Positions 5,026 through 6,454 of a stretch of DNA of 6,454 nucleotides are shown piece after piece. The notes beneath the pieces are model-generated. The model saw nothing but the letters and a program-made list of their open reading frames with translations. It was not told where the DNA came from and ran no database searches. This DNA is from Myxococcales bacterium (GTDB lineage: Bacteria; Myxococcota_A; UBA9160; JALSIO01): the NCBI GenBank assembly GCA_026989995.1, contig JALSIO010000039.1:1-6454 (forward strand), given 5' to 3'. The number at the start of each line of letters is the position of its first letter. Within the stretch, counting starts at the first letter, position 1. Made by a program: the position numbers and the translations under genes.

Positions 5026-6231
5026 TTGGGATCGCTGGATCGCGTCGTCGTGGTCGGTGCCTCCTTGGCCGGACTGCGGGCGGCGGAGACGCTCCGTCGC
5101 CTGGGGTACGAGGGTGCCCTCACGCTCGTGGGCGCCGAGCCCCATCTCCCCTACGACCGTCCGCCGCTGTCGAAGGAGGTCCTCTCGGGGGCCTGGGAGC
5201 CGGATCGCACTGCCCTGCGCAAGGCCGACAGCTACGCCGAGCTCGACCTCGACCTCCGCCTGGGGCGGGCGGCCACCGGTCTCGACCCGGGGCGCCGGTG
5301 CATTCGCCTGGACGACGGCTCCGAGCTGGCCTTCGACAGGCTGATCCTCGCGACCGGTGCCCGCGCCCGGCGGCTTCCGGGGCAGCCGGCGCTCGCCGGC
5401 GTCCACACCCTGCGGACCCTCGACGACTGCCTCGCCCTCCGCGCCGAGCTCGACGGGTCGCCCCGGGTCGTCGTGGTGGGCGCCGGTTTCATCGGGACCG
5501 AGGTGGCGGCCTCGTGCCGTGCCCGCGGTCTCGATGTGGCCGTGGTCGAGCGGCTCCCCACACCCCTCGGCCGCGTCCTCGGTCGGGAGGCGGGGGCGCT
5601 CGTGGCCGCCGCCCATCGCGACCACGGGGTGACACTCCACCTCGGCGTGGGCATCGAGGGCTTTCGCGGCGCGAACCGGGTGGAGGAGGTGGTGCTCGCG
5701 GGCGGCCGGCGCCTGCCCGCCGACGTGGTGGTGGTGGGGGTCGGCTCGGAGCCGCAGACCGGCTTCCTCGCCGGCTCCGGCCTCGAGCTGCGCGACGGGG
5801 TCGTCTGCGACGAGCACTGCCGGACGCGGATCCCCGGGGTCTTCGCGGCCGGGGACGTGGCGCGGTTCCCGCTCCCGGGCGCCCGCGACCTCGTGCGCCT
5901 CGAGCACTGGACCCACGCGGTGGAGCAGGGCGTGGCGGCCGCCGAGAACCTGCTGCGGGGGGCGGGAGCGGATCCCTACCGTCCGGTGCCCTTCTTCTGG
6001 TCCGACCAGTACGACCTCAAGATCCAGCTCGCCGGTCGGCCGGAGACCGGTGACGAGGTGCGCGTGGTGCACGGGTCCCTCGAGGAGCGGCGTTGCGTGC
6101 TGCTCTACGGCCGGGCCGGTCGCCTGGCTGCGGTGCTCGGATTTCGCCGACCCAGGCAGGTGATGCGCTACCGGCGGATGATCCGGGAGGGCGCCTCCTT
6201 CGACGCCGCCGTGGCGGAGGCAGCCGGGTGA
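5026..6231 (+). CDS. FAD-dependent NAD(P)H:ferredoxin reductase (BphA4/rhodocoxin reductase-like)
   Basis: This flavoprotein takes electrons from NAD(P)H through FAD and passes them to a ferredoxin or Rieske-type partner for an oxygenase or similar enzyme. With a TTG start it has 401 residues, typical of the family. The order of parts is: FAD-binding VVVVGASLAGLRAAE (7-21), PYDRPPLSKE (42-51), LATGARARRLPG (108-119), NAD(P)-binding VVVVGAGFIGTEVAA (148-162), second FAD motif FAAGDVARFP (273-282), LEHWTHAVEQG (292-302), and a C-terminal reductase domain with FFWSDQYDLKIQLAG (323-337). The first domain has no CxxxxC redox disulfide, so it is not a glutathione or dihydrolipoyl-type reductase. 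An ATG at 4987 would add 13 residues but lacks a ribosome site. No ferredoxin or oxygenase gene is in view, so the electron acceptor is unknown. The stop overlaps the next gene's GTG. Confidence 0.92.
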   Translation: MGSLDRVVVVGASLAGLRAAETLRRLGYEGALTLVGAEPHLPYDRPPLSKEVLSGAWEPDRTALRKADSYAELDLDLRLGRAATGLDPGRRCIRLDDGSELAFDRLILATGARARRLPGQPALAGVHTLRTLDDCLALRAELDGSPRVVVVGAGFIGTEVAASCRARGLDVAVVERLPTPLGRVLGREAGALVAAAHRDHGVTLHLGVGIEGFRGANRVEEVVLAGGRRLPADVVVVGVGSEPQTGFLAGSGLELRDGVVCDEHCRTRIPGVFAAGDVARFPLPGARDLVRLEHWTHAVEQGVAAAENLLRGAGADPYRPVPFFWSDQYDLKIQLAGRPETGDEVRVVHGSLEERRCVLLYGRAGRLAAVLGFRRPRQVMRYRRMIREGASFDAAVAEAAG

Positions 6232-6454
6232 GCGCAGCCCGCCTTCGTCCGGGCATCCGCCGGAGCCTCGCACTCGGGCTCGGGGTGGCGCTCGCGGCGG
6301 GCGTCGTGGCCGGGATCCACGGCCTGCTCGCGGCCCAGGTCCTGCTCCCGGTCGCCGAACCCCTGGGCCTCGCCGGTCCCGTGCGGGCCCTGCTCGTGGT
6401 CCTCGCCGCCACCTGGGTCCTGACGCCCCTCGCGGAGCGTGTTGCGCCCCGGGC
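6228..6454 (+). CDS. membrane protein, N-terminal part (runs off the window)
   Basis: A GTG at 6228 overlaps the flavoprotein stop (GTGA) and has GGAGG at 6216-6220, 7 nt upstream, so translation is probably coupled. The 75 codons present have no stop. After a basic start (MSAARLRPGIRRS), one hydrophobic segment lies at about 14-40, then a short loop (PVAEPLG), then a second at about 52-67 (VRALLVVLAATWVLTPL), ending in a charged stretch (AERVAPR). This looks like the beginning of a multi-pass inner-membrane protein. The family cannot be told from this part. Confidence 0.7.
   Translation, partial: MSAARLRPGIRRSLALGLGVALAAGVVAGIHGLLAAQVLLPVAEPLGLAGPVRALLVVLAATWVLTPLAERVAPR

Noticed and set aside
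4792..6273. Minus-strand extension of the small exported protein frame
   Set aside because: It is antisense to the flavoprotein; a strong ribosome site and signal peptide fix the start at 4791.

Overview
The window is a strongly GC-rich, gene-dense stretch of a Gram-negative bacterial chromosome. Codon third positions are almost all G or C. The Gram-negative assignment rests on lpxD, a lipid A (outer-membrane) biosynthesis gene. The mixture of a BCAT-type IlvE, an lpxD separated from lpxA/fabZ, and a COG1533-like radical SAM protein would fit a high-GC deltaproteobacterial, myxococcal or related uncultivated lineage, but this is an impression from gene style. No rRNA or other phylogenetic marker is present.

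Layout, left to right. (1) Positions 1-61 may hold the last codons of an upstream gene. (2) ilvE (80-1009, +) and lpxD (1057-2145, +) are co-directional, 47 bp apart, with a GC hairpin just before the lpxD Shine-Dalgarno. (3) A two-gene ABC exporter lies on the minus strand: the ATPase (2898-3608) is translationally coupled through a TGATG overlap to an ABC-2 type permease (2095-2898). The permease 3' end overlaps lpxD tail-to-tail by 51 bp. (4) Only 26 bp separate the ATPase start from a divergent radical SAM gene (3635-4528, +). (5) The radical SAM gene overlaps tail-to-tail by 40 bp with a 100-residue secreted or membrane-anchored protein (4489-4791, -). (6) A 234-bp divergent intergenic region follows, with a C-rich/G-rich tract. 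(7) An FAD/NAD(P)H-dependent ferredoxin reductase-type gene (about 5026-6231, +) overlaps the start of a membrane protein (6228 onward, +) that runs off the window.

Functionally the window is mixed. IlvE makes or degrades branched-chain amino acids, LpxD acylates the lipid A precursor, the ABC pair exports or processes something unknown across the inner membrane, and the flavoprotein passes electrons from NAD(P)H to a ferredoxin-like partner not seen here. No known pathway joins them. Strand order (++ -- + - ++) gives about five transcription units, two of them ending inside each other. I see no mobile element, CRISPR array, tRNA or rRNA. I do not find clear evidence of a new multi-gene system. 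The best leads are the CxxC motif in the ABC permease, the radical SAM gene packed against the ABC operon, altered residues around the LpxD active site, and the unrecognised small membrane protein.
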